Shown: positions 1 through 12,600 of the stretch, piece after piece
How the letters are laid out: every line of letters begins with the position of its first letter
How positions within the stretch are numbered: position 1 is the first letter of the stretch
Assembly: GCA_013400975.1 (NCBI GenBank)
Contig: WBMZ01011918.1
Span: 47,881 to 111,880 of the forward strand
Reading direction: 5' to 3'
DNA: 64,000 nt
From: Atrichornis clamosus
Lineage: Eukaryota; Chordata; Aves; Passeriformes; Menuridae
Notes under the pieces: generated by a model
What the model was told of the DNA's origin: nothing
Seen by the model: only the letters and a program-made list of their open reading frames with translations
Databases searched by the model: none
Made by a program: the position numbers and the translations under genes

Positions 1-428
1 TTCCCCGTGCCTTGGAGCACTTCACTGCTGCAGTCACTGGGATGGTTCTGCTTGGGAGTGGCCCAGTCTTTTCCTCAAACTTGAGCAAGAGCCTGGAATT
101 GAACACCAGAATGGCTGTTCGTGGTGGTGTGGGGAGGAGAGAGGAGTCAAGTCTTGGGTGAAGGGAGTGAAGTCACTCGCCCCACCCTGTGCTAGGGAAT
201 GATGAGCTGGGTCACGTTCTCCACACAGCACATCCTGTGGGGTGAGGGTTAGGGACACGAGCATTATCCTCAGCCTGAGTGGTGTTTGTCCACATACCCC
301 CATAGGATGCACTGCCTCTCCCAATGGGATGCACGATGCAGCCCTCAAGGCAGGCTCAGCTGTTAACTGTGCTTTGCTCCACAGAACAGGGGTGGACAGG
401 CTCTGACAACTTGTTTCCTTTTTCTCAG
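1..428 (+). other. RABL6: RABL6 intron (partial)
   Basis: This stretch precedes a coding exon that opens after the acceptor ttttctcag at 428. I see no coding exon, repeat or regulatory motif I would defend here. It is read as the 3' part of a RABL6 intron whose upstream exon lies left of the window. Confidence 0.6.
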
Positions 429-3400
429 GTCTTCCAGAAATTCTCTGAAACCACAGAGTGAAGCAATTTTGACCAAAGCAACTGACCCGAAGCCTCCTGA
501 CAGTTTACCTCCCCGTTCTGAGTCTGACCGAAACAGCAGCAAGGTCAGCACAAGCCTGGCAGCTCCTGCTGCTGCCCCTGCAGCAGCAGCCCAGGCCTCG
601 AAGGCCACTGCCCAAAGCAAAGGACTTGCTTCCAAGCAGAAAGTGGTCAAAGAGGAGAAGACTGAGGAGTCTGACAGTGATCAAGAGGGACCAATAGCTA
701 CTCAGATGCTCTCATTTGTTATGGATGACCCAGACTTTGAAAGTGAGGATTCTGACAGCCAGAAGAAGAAAATGGTAAATAACAAGACTGTGTTGCTGTG
801 AGCTGTGCTCAGCTGAGCTGGAAGGGTTGAGGCATCTCACTGAGTACAGCCTTCATCTGCTCTCCCCTCCCTCAGCAGCAGTTGCAGCAAGGCAGGTGCT
901 AAGCAACCTGCAGAGATTGATGTGAGTACAAACCCAGCAATGCTCTGAGTGTGGGAGCCACATGGCAGCAAGAACCATAGAATCACAGATCCATAGAATA
1001 CCCTGAGCTGGAAGGGACTCACAAGGATTGAGTCCAGCTCCTGACCCTTCACAGACACCCCAACAATCCCACCCTGTGCCTGGGAGCGTTGTCCAAACAC
1101 TCCTGGAGCTCTGGCAGCCTTGGGGCAGTGATCATTCCCTGGGGAGCCTGTTCAGGCTCCCCTCTGGGCCCTGATGCAAGGTTTGTGTTTACAAACACAA
1201 ACAAGATTTGTGCTTATGTGCTTTACTGTGCTGTTTATTCTCAGCTGGTCCAGCAGTGTGGGAGCTACAAAATACAAAGCTATTGGGTTTTCACCTAAAC
1301 TTCAACATGCAGAAGGGTGTCTCTGCCAGAAAGAGTGAGCTCCTTGCAGTCAATTCAGCAATAAAAAGGCCACCACAAAAGCTTTGTTTGGCAAAGCTTA
1401 AAGGGAAGAAGGAAGGTCTGCCTGGGAAGGACTTTCCAGGATAGCAGAGGTAGCTCTAAGGTCTGTGACATTCACCATTAGCAGGGGGGGGCATTGCCTG
1501 GACCAGCAGCACAGCGAGGCCGTGTTCCGTCAGTGTACAGGGATATAGGGAGAGAACACAGATAACAGATTCTGAAGAGGATCAGTTGGCAGGTATCACA
1601 AGATCATTAAACTGAATTTCCATTCCCATCACGCAGAGACAGAGGGTTTTTGGGTGATACCCAGGCTCTGCAGCATCCTGGGTTTTAGCCCACTTTGAAG
1701 GGCCAGGTTTGCCCTGGGAGCACATTCCCTTTCGGCTTGATAGAGGGAATTATTCCGCAAACACACTCTGCTTCCTCAGCCCTGCTACCTCTGGTACCTG
1801 AGAGCCACAGAGCTACACAGCAGAAACCTTTTGCTTCTCAGGGCTGGAGGGGAGTTTTCCGTCTGTTAGATTGGATTTTCCCAAAACAGAGGTGCCTCTC
1901 CAGGGCAGGAAGAAGCTGATGCTGGTGAGCTAACAGGGGTGAAGGTCTCATTTAATCCCTTTACATTGGGAACTTGATTTCGGCAGCCTCAGTGTGAAGT
2001 TCTCAGAACACCCTTGCCAGTACCAGTGTGACTGAGGCATTTCACTAAGGCAAAAATCAGAGCTCATAAGATCTAGGGCATTGATTTCCAGGCAATAACA
2101 GCTCAGCTCAGTTGCCATTTCCTTCCCTCCTCCCCACCTGCTGACATCTGACATTTTTGTGTGCAAAATGTTTAGAGATTTTGGTTGAAGCATTTGTCAG
2201 TGTTGTCTGCCTTTGCTTGTCTCTAGGATGAATTCCCAGTGCGGGAAGATCTCTCTGAAATATCTGATGATGATACCTCGCTGGCAAAGCCACCCCAACC
2301 TGTGAAATCAACAGTCCCTTCCTTTAAACTGAAAAATGACTCAGATCTCTTTGGCTTGGGTTTGGAAGAAGCTGGTCCCAAGGAGAGCAGTGAGGAAGGT
2401 AAAGCTCACACCTTATTTCCACTCTTGCTGCTTTTGTTTGTGAAGCATGTGTTTTTTCCAAAGTGTTTCCAGGGTGTCAGCAAACCAATTTGCACTAAAT
2501 AAAATACCCTTTAACTTCATGCAGTGCCCTGTGTCAGTCGGTAATCTGGTTTAACACAGCATAAATAACTTTTAAGTTTTTTCCCATGAGGAGGAGGGTA
2601 ACTTGGCTTGTCATGGATTATTTTTGTCCCAGCTGCAAGCAGAAGCACATCTTTCACAAGCTGCTGCTGTGTAAGGCTTCCTGCTTAGCCTTGTGTGCCT
2701 GGAAATGGTCTTCAGTGTTGCATTGCAGTGTCCACCCCCTCCAGAATTTGGATCAACTTGAGCAAAATGCTCTGACTTACCCTGCCAATTTCCTCTTCTA
2801 TTTTTGGGAAAGATGGGGTGGGATTCTGATCACAACCTAAGCATTCCTCAGGCTTTCTTTTTTCACCCCATTCCCTGAGGGAACAAGTCCTACTCATGCA
2901 AATAATTCCTGCTGTCTAGGCATTACTGCAAAGCAACTTCCTGTAGACCTGCCCCAATGTCAGCATGAAAGATGGGAAGTTAAAGACTTAAGGAGGGAAA
3001 AAAGCTGTGAGCAGCATCAGAGAGAGCTCCTTGAATAGCTGTTCCAAAAGTGTGAGCAAGGTGTCATAGGCTGCCATGGCTTCCCCAGCTTGTCACTCTG
3101 AGCTACTGAACAGCAGAGCTTGAAATAGCTGTAAGTGCATCTGCAGAGGCCCAGGTCAATAATTTAACTTCAGTTTAGATTCTTAAATAATTAAACGTGG
3201 GTTCCTCCTATTTCCTCTTTTGGTGATAAATATAAAACCATCTCTTGGTCGTCAGTGATTGGAGCTTGACTGGCAATTAGACTTCTCCATGGCTGCATTC
3301 ACACATCAGCTGAGGGAAAAAGGAGTATGTAGGTAAGAGTGACAGTCAAATAGCACATGTGAAATGTGGTGCAGTCGTGAAGCCTCTCGTGAAGCAGCCA

Positions 3401-5011
3401 GGCAGGTGCTCTCCTTTTCAAGGAGGTTTTGTTCAAAGGCAGTGGACACTCAGCAGCCAGTTCATCAGCCACAGTCATGTGGACAAATGTGACAGGGACG
3501 TACTCTGGGACTCATTTGATAGTGTGAAAGTATTCACCCCTGTAGAGCAGGGCTGCAGCAGGGGTGCTTTGGGGATGTAATTTCCATGCACAGTGTGAGT
3601 GTTGGCCTGTCAGGGTGTCCCATCTGCTGACACCGTGTCCTCGATCGTCCTCAGAGAAGATGCCTGGGGGGACTTCCATCAGAGGGAAACTGTTCTCAGG
3701 AGCTCTTCTTCAGTTCTGGAAACAACAATCCAGTCCAAAATTTGGCCTTTGGACCAGTTTGTAGAGCTGTTCTCTAGATGTATTTCTTCGTAGCTGTGGC
3801 ACAGTGTTGATAGGTTGACACGTCAGTGTTGATAACTCAGATCATATAATGCTCATAATTAAACAAGATGCTTATAATTGAGGCAGGGTGTGAGTGCTGG
3901 GGTCTGTGTTGGTTTCCAGGGGAGCACAAGTTTGTCCTGAGGTGTTGGCATTGCCTTTGCCCATGGCTCCAGGATGGAGCATTTTGTTCTCAGAAATGGG
4001 GCCAGGGCAGAATTGCATCTCTTACCATTTAAGTTGGTTAAACACAATGATTTTTTTCTGTTTTAACAGATAAGCAACCGTCTAAGGAGAAAAAGAAGAA
4101 GAAAAAGAAAAGCAAAGAGGTATTGTTTAATTCCTCAGATCTGTCATGTTACCCACCTGCCAAGAAACAGGGGTGGCCTTCTATGGTGTCCTCCAGCAAC
4201 CTGGTGGACTCCCTTCCATTCTCACATCCTGCAGCCAATCTGTGCCTCCCGGGTTCTGCAGATCACCGAGCTTCAAAGCAAGCTTTTAGAGCAGTTGACT
4301 TTTGAAAAGGGGGTATGTGAGCTTGTAAAATACAGGATGAGGAAGAGCAGTGCATCTCTGCTGATCTGAGTGTGTTCATAGCACCATGATTCCCAAGCAG
4401 AGGGGTGTCCACAACAGACCTAATCTCAGGGATGGTGAGGGAAGTCTGCAGGAGGCTTTTTCTGTGCCAGTTAAGCCTGTCCAATATCGTGGTACTGTTG
4501 GGCACAAACTACCTGGCAGACCAGTGCTACGTATAAACCAGATGGTCTGTCTGTTCTTCTGTCCAAACTCACAGAAGGGTCTTCTGGAATTAACTCCAAG
4601 CCAGCCTTGGTAGTACTTGCTTCACCCTAAGTGAGATTCCTGATCCAGTTGAAGACATCCCTGCCCATGGCAGGGGATTGGACTAGGTGACCTTTAAAAG
4701 GTCCCTTCCAACCCAAACCATTCTTCAGAGCCAGGTGTCTGGGCAATATATCCTGGGTCACTGGCACACTCAGAGGATTTGCTAATAAAAATGTTCTGAT
4801 TTTGCAGGAAGAGGACAAGTCAGTTAAAAAGAAGAGCAAACACAAGAAGAACAAAGAGAAGGAGGAGAGCAAAGAGGAGAAAGAGAAAAAGAAAAAGAAA
4901 AAGAAGAGCAAGGACAAAAGCAGTGAGATAGATGAACTTGAGGCTTTTCTTGGTGGAGGAGGAGCCAGCATGAGCAAACCACGAGGCGGGGGGGACTACG
5001 AAGAGCTGTAG
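429..5011 (+). CDS. RABL6: RABL6, Rab-like protein 6, C-terminal part (last four coding exons)
   Basis: RABL6 (PARF, RBEL1, C9orf86) is a Rab-like GTPase with a long disordered tail, linked in mammals to p14ARF signalling, endosomal traffic and proliferation. Only the tail is here. Exons are 429-774, 2227-2398, 4070-4119 and 4808-5011, all with AG/GT borders and matching phases, giving about 257 residues. The first exon is Ser/Pro/Ala-rich and carries acidic serine stretches (ESDSDQEG, DDPDFESEDSDS). The second has SEISDDDTSLAKPP and DLFGLGLEEAG. The last two are runs of lysine and glutamate (a likely nuclear-localisation signal), followed by EIDELEAFLGGG and a GDYEEL terminus that I recognise as the RABL6 end. 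The GTPase domain must lie upstream of base 1. Position next to AJM1 and PHPT1 matches human 9q34.3. The identification rests on these tail motifs plus synteny. Confidence 0.9.
973..1175 (-). mobile_element. CR1 LINE fragment, 3' end
   Basis: The stretch begins with tandem catagaat-type units and then 'ccctgagctggaaggga', 'acagacaccccaacaatccc' and 'ctcctggagctctggcagcc', all recurring at 47205-47590 and 59863-60205 in this window. The ATTCTATG-type tail lies at the left, so the element points to the minus strand. It is 5'-truncated and lies in the RABL6 intron after the 429-774 exon. Confidence 0.85.
1176..2226 (+). other. RABL6: RABL6 intron sequence without recognised features
   Basis: Intronic DNA between the CR1 piece and the next coding exon. 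No exon-like frame with good splice sites and no repeat was recognised. Confidence 0.6.
2399..4069 (+). other. RABL6: RABL6 intron
   Basis: Intron bounded by the donor gtaaag at 2399 and the acceptor ttttaacag at 4069. It is AT-richer than the rest of the window. I see no coding or repeat feature in it. Confidence 0.7.
4634..4723 (+). mobile_element. CR1 LINE fragment, extreme 3' end
   Basis: It contains the CR1 end 'ctgcccatggcagggg...ggactaggtgacctttaaaaggtcccttccaacccaaaccattct' in pieces. It reads sense on the plus strand, inside the last RABL6 intron, about 85 bp before the final exon. Confidence 0.85.
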
Positions 5012-6990
5012 TTTGGCTGCGAGTGGACTCTGCACCATGGCTGTCTCCATCTTCTCTGACGAGTCACCCCAGGACAGGCACAGATGTGTAAAGCTTTGGC
5101 TGTTTGCTGTACATTCTGTCAAGCCAGAGTGAGCAAAACAAAAGCTTTACATCTGTGTGTGCTACTCTGGTGCATCGTTACACAAAGGAAACCCAGCTGA
5201 GACGTACGTGAGCCAAGGGAAGGTTCAGGGCATGGCTCCCAGGCCTGCTTCCAGGCTGTCGGTTTTTCTCCTTCCAGAGATGCCCCGTCAGGTCACTGGC
5301 AGGGTGTGGGGGCGAGGGGACCTGCCTCCTGCTCTGTCCCTGCTGCATTCCACTCCTGCACACCTGAAATTCCTGTCTTTTTAAGAGGAGTGCAACAAAA
5401 CATGCCGCATGAATGCATCGTGCTCGACTGTTTCAAGTCTTTAACTTCTTATCCTTCCTATTTTTTTAAGGAGAAAGGTGATACTGGCCATTGCTTCACC
5501 CAGCAGTTGATGAGCTTTAAGTCAAGCAGATCATGCTGTGGTACAGCTCTCTAAAGCAGCAGGCACAGGGACAGTGTGAGAGAGAGTGTGTGATTGTTGG
5601 AGTCCTTTGAACAGGACCTTTCTGCACAGCAGCTTTTAATTAGCCCTCACTGGTGCTGCTGTTGGAATTCATGAAGCCCATTGATTTCCGTGGCCCCAGT
5701 GTCTCAGACACTACATGTAAGCTGCTATGCAGTTTGGGAAAACAATGCAAAGTGCAAAGCTAACCTGAAAGAGAGAGTAAAATCAGTGCTTTTCTGCATT
5801 TCCCACCCTTGAATTTGCATATTCCAGAATCCCCTCCTGCCGGGACCTCTCAGGGACATGACTCCATGTGGAAATGAAGATATCCAGAGCTTCAGAATTG
5901 GCTACAGGGCAGTGTTGGCATGGCAAGGCATTTGCTTCTCAGGCATTTTACAGTCAGGTTGTAAAACCCCGGCTGCTGCTCTGTGCTGAGAGGGACCCGC
6001 ACTGCAGCCCAGCAGCGTCCGTCCTGCTCCAGCTTCTGTCCATCCTGCAGCCAGCCAGTGTGCTGCCTTTCCTGCCCCAAGCAGAGAGCCTGCTCTGGCC
6101 CATGAGTTTGGGAAGCCTTTTACTTTTTGCTTTGAACTTAAACCCATAGATTGGTACCTGCTCAGCAGCCACTGGATGGCCACTATGGCCACCTCTTGGC
6201 ACTCACCTGTGTCTCAGTGAGCAGCCCCTGTGTTTGATGGAGCTGCTCAGTTCTCTGTGCCCCTCCTGGTTTGGGTCTGGGGTCCCTTGCTCAGCTCAGA
6301 TGATGAAGCTCCCTCCAGGTTCTGTGCGTTACATTCCTCTCTTGCTTGTAAGTTGATTTGAGGTTTGGTTTTGTTCTCCGTCTCCCCTTTTTGTTGTAAA
6401 ATGTCAACCATGAAATCCAAACTGGAGTTTCCTTCCGTGTCCCTATAAAGCAATGTGTTCTTTTGATCCATTATCCACTCCAGAGTTGTCTTAACCAGCA
6501 GGCATTTTTCTGCTCCATTTTTCTTTTTCTTGCCCCCAAATGCACTTGTAACCATTTCCCTATAAAACAAACTGGTTTTTTGCTGCATGAGCAGTGTATC
6601 TTTCAGGTCTGTCTGCCATTAGCATTTGCCTCCTCTGAGCATTCCATGTGGCACCGTAGGGAAATTGCATGGGACAGTTCAAACTTTGCACATCTGGGGA
6701 GGAAAAGGAAGATTGAGATGGGACCAATTTGGGGCCGCTCTTGGGCAAAGGCAGGTGGGCGCTTGAGCCTCAGCTGCTGTGGTCCCCAAAGTGCTCTGTT
6801 CCGCCAGGATTTTGGGTCATGTTCCATTTTTGCGTCAAAAAACCCTGGTACAATCCATTCTGACTATAAAGCTCTGTTGTACACCTGCCTCTGCACATCT
6901 TCTTCTTCCCCAGAGCCACCTGCCCTGCTCGGGAGCTGCGTGTCCCTCCTCGTACTGCTGCATTCCCACACCTTGCGGGATGGGCGCTGA

Positions 6991-6996
6991 ATTAAA
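6991..6996 (+). terminator. Candidate polyadenylation signal ATTAAA for RABL6
   Basis: ATTAAA lies about 1.98 kb after the RABL6 stop and is followed within 20 bases by an A-run. It is the only AATAAA/ATTAAA-type hexamer I found between the stop and the minisatellite. The A-run could also be a genomic feature rather than a cleavage region, so the call is weak. Confidence 0.35.
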
Positions 6997-7456
6997 AATC
7001 ATTCCAAAAAAAAAGAGCTGAACACAGAAACCGTGAGTTCTTTCCCCAAAACTGAAGTCTGCTCTGAGAGAGCTGTTGTTTCCTGCAGTGTAGAGGGGTT
7101 GGTGGCTTTGGTCAGGTGTGGGTACAGTGGGCTGTACTGGTGCCCAGTCCCTGCTGACACCGGTGCTCGTCTCAGTTTGTCCAGCTCCTGTGGCTGCCGT
7201 AGAAACCTTCACATTCTCTGCGGCTTGTCAGCACAAGGAGCTGAGGCAAAAGCAAGCAAAGATGAGTCATTCTGCTCCAAAATACTCCTGTAAAAGAGAA
7301 AAGCAGATGTGGGAGCTGGCTCTACTTACACTAGAGCCTCAGGAGGGTGTGTGGCATGGTTTGGCTTTTGCAGCAAGGCCAGAGAAATTCCCCCTGTGGG
7401 TGAAGTGAGAGCGTAGAAGGGAGTAGCAGCAAAAAGGCACTTTTTATAACATACAC

Positions 7457-7576
7457 AGAGTCACAGGCTGGTTTAGGTTAGATGGGACTTTAAAGCTCAT
7501 CTCATTCTGCCCCTTGCCATGGGCAGAGGCACCTTCAGCTAGACCAGGTTGCTCCAAGCCCTGTCCAACCTGGTCT
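7457..7576 (-). mobile_element. CR1 LINE fragment
   Basis: It shows 'gagtcacaggctggttt', 'gccatgggcagaggcacctt', 'agctagaccaggttgctcc' and 'ccctgtccaacctgg', the reverse complement of the CR1 3' end. It is diverged and truncated. Confidence 0.85.
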
Positions 7577-8331
7577 TCTTAAATTTGGGCTTCACCCTTT
7601 TCCAGGGAATGCTGAATTGGTTTGGGCTGCAGCGTGAGGTGTGATCCCAAGTCAGCAAGCATGAGGGAGGGGAGAAGGAAACAGGCCTTGTTTGAGCCAG
7701 GCTTTCCCTTGCCCAGCCTTTCAAAGAAGCTAAATATAAAAAGTATGTGTACGTGCCTGTCATTATGGGGAAGCTTCTGCAGGATCACAGTGATATAAAT
7801 AGTTCCTGCGAGCATCTCTGCAGGTACCAGTGTATTTGCTTTTGGATTTATCAGGCATCCAAAAAAAAAATCAAGAGCTTGAGTCTGAGGAGCTGCAATT
7901 CCTTGCAGCTAATGCTGGCCAGTGCTGCAAGGGCTGGGTTTGGAGCAGTAGGAGGGAGAACTGCAGATTTATTGCTGCCTTTTGGCTGGGGCTGATTCCC
8001 CAGCACAGCATGGGGAGCCCCGTCCACCAGGGACAAGGCAGAGCCTGCTCCCCTGCCTGGCTGGGATCTCCAGGGCCCTTGACCTCTGAAGTGTCTTGGC
8101 TTCCACTGTGGCAGCTTGGAGCCAGAGCACTTGGGATAAGCCAGGAGAGAACTCCAAGGGCCCCTGCTCTCACCCACTGTGTCCTCCCGGCCCGGGATGC
8201 CCCATTCTCTGTGGGTGTTTATTTGGGGAGTATTCCTTGCCGTACCCAGCCCTGGAGTGGGACAACCCAGCGTGAGAGTTCACAGCTCCTGTCACTTAGC
8301 AGCTCCCAGCGTGTGACAGTGTAGCTGCTGT

Positions 8332-9035
8332 GATGGGACAGTGGGTGCGGTGATGGGCTGTGGGTGCGGTGATGGGCTGTGGGTGCGGTGATGGGCTGTG
8401 GGTGCGGTGATGGGCTGTGGGTGCGGTGATGGGCTGTGGGTGCGGTGATGGGCTGTGGGTGCGGTGATGGGCTGTGGGTGCGGTGATGGGCTGTGGGTGC
8501 GGTGATGGGCTGTGGGTGCGGTGATGGGCTGTGGGTGCGGTGATGGGCTGTGGGTGCGGTGATGGGCTGTGGGTGCGGTGATGGGCTGTGGGTGCGGTGA
8601 TGGGCTGTGGGTGCGGTGATGGGCTGTGGGTGCGGTGATGGGCTGTGGGTGCGGTGATGGGCTGTGGGTGCGGTGATGGGCTGTGGGTGCGGTGATGGGC
8701 TGTGGGTGCGGTGATGGGCTGTGGGTGCGGTGATGGGCTGTGGGTGCGGTGATGGGCTGTGGGTGCGGTGATGGGCTGTGGGTGCGGTGATGGGCTGTGG
8801 GTGCGGTGATGGGCTGTGGGTGCGGTGATGGGCTGTGGGTGCGGTGATGGGCTGTGGGTGCGGTGATGGGCTGTGGGTGCGGTGATGGGCTGTGGGTGCG
8901 GTGATGGGCTGTGGGTGCGGTGATGGGCTGTGGGTGCGGTGATGGGCTGTGGGTGCGGTGATGGGCTGTGGGTGCGGTGATGGGCTGTGGGTGCGGTGAT
9001 GGGCTGTGGGTGCTGTGATGGGCTGTGGGTGCTCT
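8332..9035. repeat. Minisatellite, 36 near-identical 19-bp units plus one variant
   Basis: The unit GATGGGCTGTGGGTGCGGT repeats head to tail from 8352 to 9035 (684 bases = 36 x 19). A 20-bp variant (8332-8351) opens the array. Changes appear only in the last two units (tgct for tgcg). The plus strand carries two GGG runs per unit. Because 19 is not a multiple of 3 and the minus strand lacks stops in any phase, a 326-codon open frame (8296-9276, minus) runs through it; I read that as an artefact. The array lies between RABL6 and AJM1. Confidence 0.97.
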
Positions 9036-9523
9036 GGTGGGACACAGATGCAGTCAGTCTGCAGAGCAGACTGATGCTGACCTTATAATCCCAGCAGGCT
9101 CCACCCTGCTTGCCAGCCCTGAGGTTCCTCAGCTGGGAGCCAGTTCTGGGGAGAGCCTCCAGCTGCCCTGCACCCAATGATCTGGAGCTGCCTGACTCCT
9201 CTGTGCTGTACCTCCTGCCCCCAGGATTCCTCCTGTGTGCACAGCAGTGCCCTCCTGCTGGCCCAGGTCTTGGCACAGGTGGCTGTCCCTGCCTGTTGAA
9301 AGAGCTCCTTAACGTTAGTCTGTGCTAATGGTTGTCACAAAACTCATCCCTGTGGGAGATCCAAGCTGCTGAGCCATGTGCCCCAGCCCTGCAGGGCCTG
9401 ACCATGGCTCTGATACCTGGCCTGTGGTTGCCTCCTTCCCTGTCAAACCACATGTAGGGAACCAGCACCAGGACAAGCTGATGGGTCCCTGCAGCTCCCA
9501 CCACCACCCCCACTCCAGCTCAG
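9036..9523. other. Intergenic DNA right of the minisatellite
   Basis: Unique sequence between the 19-bp array and a CR1 piece. No supported gene or regulatory element. Confidence 0.5.
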
Positions 9524-9604
9524 TTTCCCTGCCCATAGCAGGGGTTGGAACCAGCTGGTCTTTAAGGACTCTTCCAACCCAAACCACTCCATGATTCTGT
9601 GATC
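9524..9604 (+). mobile_element. CR1 LINE fragment, 3' terminus
   Basis: It contains 'tttccctgcccatagcag', 'ggtctttaaggactcttcc', 'aacccaaaccactccatg' and the ATTCTGTGAT tail, so the element reads plus and is strongly 5'-truncated. Confidence 0.85.
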
Positions 9605-12600
9605 CCTGTGGAAAGCTGTCCATCACCTTCTGCCCTGGGGCTCAGGAGCTGTCTGGTCATTGCCATCCTGATTCATTCCTGGACAATTTATGCTGACTTG
9701 TTCCTTTGCCAGAGCTGTTGTTTAAGTGCTACTCCCTCCTCCCAGCCCTTTGCCAATGGGGCTCTGTCCCTGCCCCACTATGGTCCTGCCAGCCAGTCCA
9801 TTCCCTGGCTGTGCCCAGGCCATCCTTGGTACCAGCTCCCCTCGGACTTCATCTCTCTGTGCTCGTGTCAGTCCATATGAGGTCATGCCAGGGCTGGTTC
9901 TTAATGATTCCCATACAGTCCCTCTCCTACTGACCCTGGGATGGGCTGGCCTTTTCCACAGCTGTATCCTGGCTCACCAGTGCACCCAGCCTCTTCATTC
10001 CCAATGGTCAATGCCAAGGGCCACATGCAGGGAGTGCCCTGATGCTGCCCTTTGAGGGACGCAGCTTTGCCCTATTTCTCTTGCTCCCATAAGGTCATGA
10101 CAAGACTTTCCCTGGCTTGCCAAGGCCCAGGGTAGGAATTTGCCTCCTTCCTCGCAGCAGTGAACATGAAAAGGTCATTGGAACTTGGGTTTTAGCAGGA
10201 CCCAAAATGAACGTGTGAAGCTGAGTGCTCTTGGAGGCTCCGGGGAGGCTGCAGGGCAGGAGATAAATCTGGCTGCCCCCAACCCTGGCACAGGATGGAC
10301 GATGGGTTTGCTGCCTCCAGTGTCCCCACGGGTCTGGCTGCTTGGAGAGTCCATGGTGCTTTCCTGTCCTTTGGGATGCCCTGGAGCAGCCAGATGAGTG
10401 ATGATGGGGAAATCCTGCAGTAGGTTGGGCTTAGGGACTGGGGCTGTAGCCTAGCAACAGCCTCAATCATGGCATAATATAATTAATCCAGCTCAGTCTG
10501 CTGCATAAAGATACCAGGGCAAGTGGTTGAGCCTTTTTAACTTGTGTGGGTTTGCCTCCAAAACCAACCTGCAACGTCTCAGGCATGTCTGGCGTGTTCC
10601 TGGCCCGAGGGTGCTCCGTGGTGAGTATCAACCCCTTGGCAGGGAAGTTGCTGAGCAGAGGGAATTACCCCTGGCACCTTCAGTGAGCCACTGTGGGTGA
10701 TCCCGTGGGTCCCGTAGGCTCAGGCAGACCCCGGTGGGGTGAGGTGTGGCGAGGTCGGCTCAACTGGGGGTTCAGGCAGCCTGTGGGGAACAAGACACCA
10801 TTCCAGGTTAAAACAGGAGTGTGTGCTCTGCTCGGCACTGCATGTGTGATACTGCCAGGGGCAGCCAGCCTGGGAACACCTGAAACTCCTGGTTATCCCC
10901 AGGTTGCTGGCAGGCTCTGCCTTAGGGCAGGAGCAAGGACGGGAGGCGGTGGTGCAGCTCTCCATCGCCAAGAGGGGACATGGGAGAAGGATGGGGTGCT
11001 GTGTCTCCTGGTGGCAGGGGACACCTGCGGGATATCAGTGCCACCTCTCGCTGCTCCGGGATGGCATGGAGAGCACTCCCAGTGCCCGAGGCTTGGACTG
11101 GGCAGCAGCTCTGCAGCCCGAGCTGGTGTGTGCAGGCTGGCTGTGGGAGGGAGCCAGCCAGCTGGGAAAAGAGCAGGCTTCTCCCTCGAGCTGGCAGGAG
11201 AAACACCCCTCCCTGTGCCCTTGGCAGGCAGTGGCTCCGTGGCAGGTGTGAGGTGGTGGTGGGTTCCCATCCGCTGGGGCTGTCACCGGCATCCATCCGG
11301 GTGTCCCTGTGGGGCCGGCAGCTGCGGGGGTCCCGAGGGACCAAGCTGGTGTGTGATGTCTCTGAGGGAGGCTGGAGGGATGCTCAGCACCCTTGCCCAG
11401 TGCATTGCAGGCAGGGCAACACCGAGATCCTGCCTCACAACCACCATGGGGGCCATGGTGTCTGAAATAACATTTGCCTCTGGCACTGCTGTGGGTCAGC
11501 AGATGGATGCCCTGTGCCTGACCTCCAGACTGGTTTCCTGTGGGCCTTTGGGGACCAACTGGTCCTTCCCAAGGAGGCCAACAGGAATGTGGTGTTGCAG
11601 CTTTCTGTGTAGGCAGGGACCCTTCAGTAGCTGCTCGACAGACTTCACCTCACCCTTGGGTGCCACCAAGCCCATGGGGGCTGCAGGGCAGGGTCCAGCT
11701 CCCTCCCCAGCCCCTGAGTGGACAGCAGGGCCTGGTTTCTCCCTTGGTTCAGAGCTGGAGGCAGGGAGGGGATGTGAGGGAGAGAGGAGGAGAGAAGCTG
11801 GAAGGAGGGGAGACCCTACTACCCCCAGTCAGGCATCACACTGATGCTATCCAGCTTGGGAAAAGGAGGGCATCACCCCCAGACAGGAGCTGCAGGGTGC
11901 CAGCAGCGAGCATCTCATCCCATTCCAGCTCTGCCTCTCCCAGCTGTGGGATCCCCATGTTACCTTGGAAACGGGGGATTTTGCAGCAGCTTGCAGTGGT
12001 GCTGCCTGCAGTAGGGGCAGAGGCCCATGCCCACAGCACTGCCCTGCCCTCCCTGTGCCTCCAGCCCTGCCTGTGCTGCTCCCCCCTCAGCCCTTCCCCA
12101 GGGTCAGGGGTGTGACAGCTGCCAGGCCCCCTCTGCCCCCCAAGCTGGTCCTGCAGTGGGCGCTCTGTGCCCACCCTGTGCCCCCCGCCGTGGCTGCCCA
12201 CACGGTGGGGATGGGGAACAGAAAGCCCAGTACAAAGGGAAGGTATCAAATTATCAAATATTCATCTCTGCTGTGAATTGAGCAGCGTGGGAGGGAGCGG
12301 GGCAGTGCACCACAGCCCCAACACTTCCCACGTCACCCACGGCTCCCCAGCATGGCGAGACACTGGATGCCAGTCACCCCTATTTCCCACAGGGTGGGCA
12401 TAGGTGAGTGCCACAGCTCCCCATGCCCGTTTTGAGGTGCCGCACACCATTCCCACAGCGCTGGAGCCCTCACCACTGCTTGGGTGCCTGTAGCCTCCCC
12501 CTGCCCACAGGCCTGGCCAGCCCCAGCTGCAGCCCCTTCCCACGGAATCACGGCCCACGGGGGCACGGCACAGATCGGCACCGCCTCCCGGTGCTCCGAG

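Larger units (their letters stand above)
5012..8331 (+). other. RABL6 3'UTR and downstream intergenic DNA
   Basis: The sequence after the RABL6 stop has no AATAAA. The only plausible signal is ATTAAA at 6991. The 3'UTR boundary is therefore unresolved. Open frames here are short and overlap on both strands, without splice-supported structure. A CR1 piece lies at 7457-7576. Confidence 0.5.

Noticed and set aside
4820..5122. Minus-strand frame with runs of Phe and Leu resembling a membrane protein
   Set aside because: It is the antisense of the lysine-rich last RABL6 exon.
8332..9035. CRISPR-like array
   Set aside because: The units are contiguous with no spacers, and the setting is a vertebrate genome; it is a minisatellite.
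8296..9276. Minus-strand open frame of 326 codons with perfect 19-residue repeats
   Set aside because: It is the unavoidable reading of a 19-bp tandem array that lacks stops on that strand; no splice sites, no family, no conserved flanks.
10693..11844. Plus-strand open frame of 383 codons between RABL6 and AJM1
   Set aside because: Gly/Pro/Trp/Cys-rich translation without domain, overlapped by long frames on other frames and strand; no gene is known at this position in the syntenic block.
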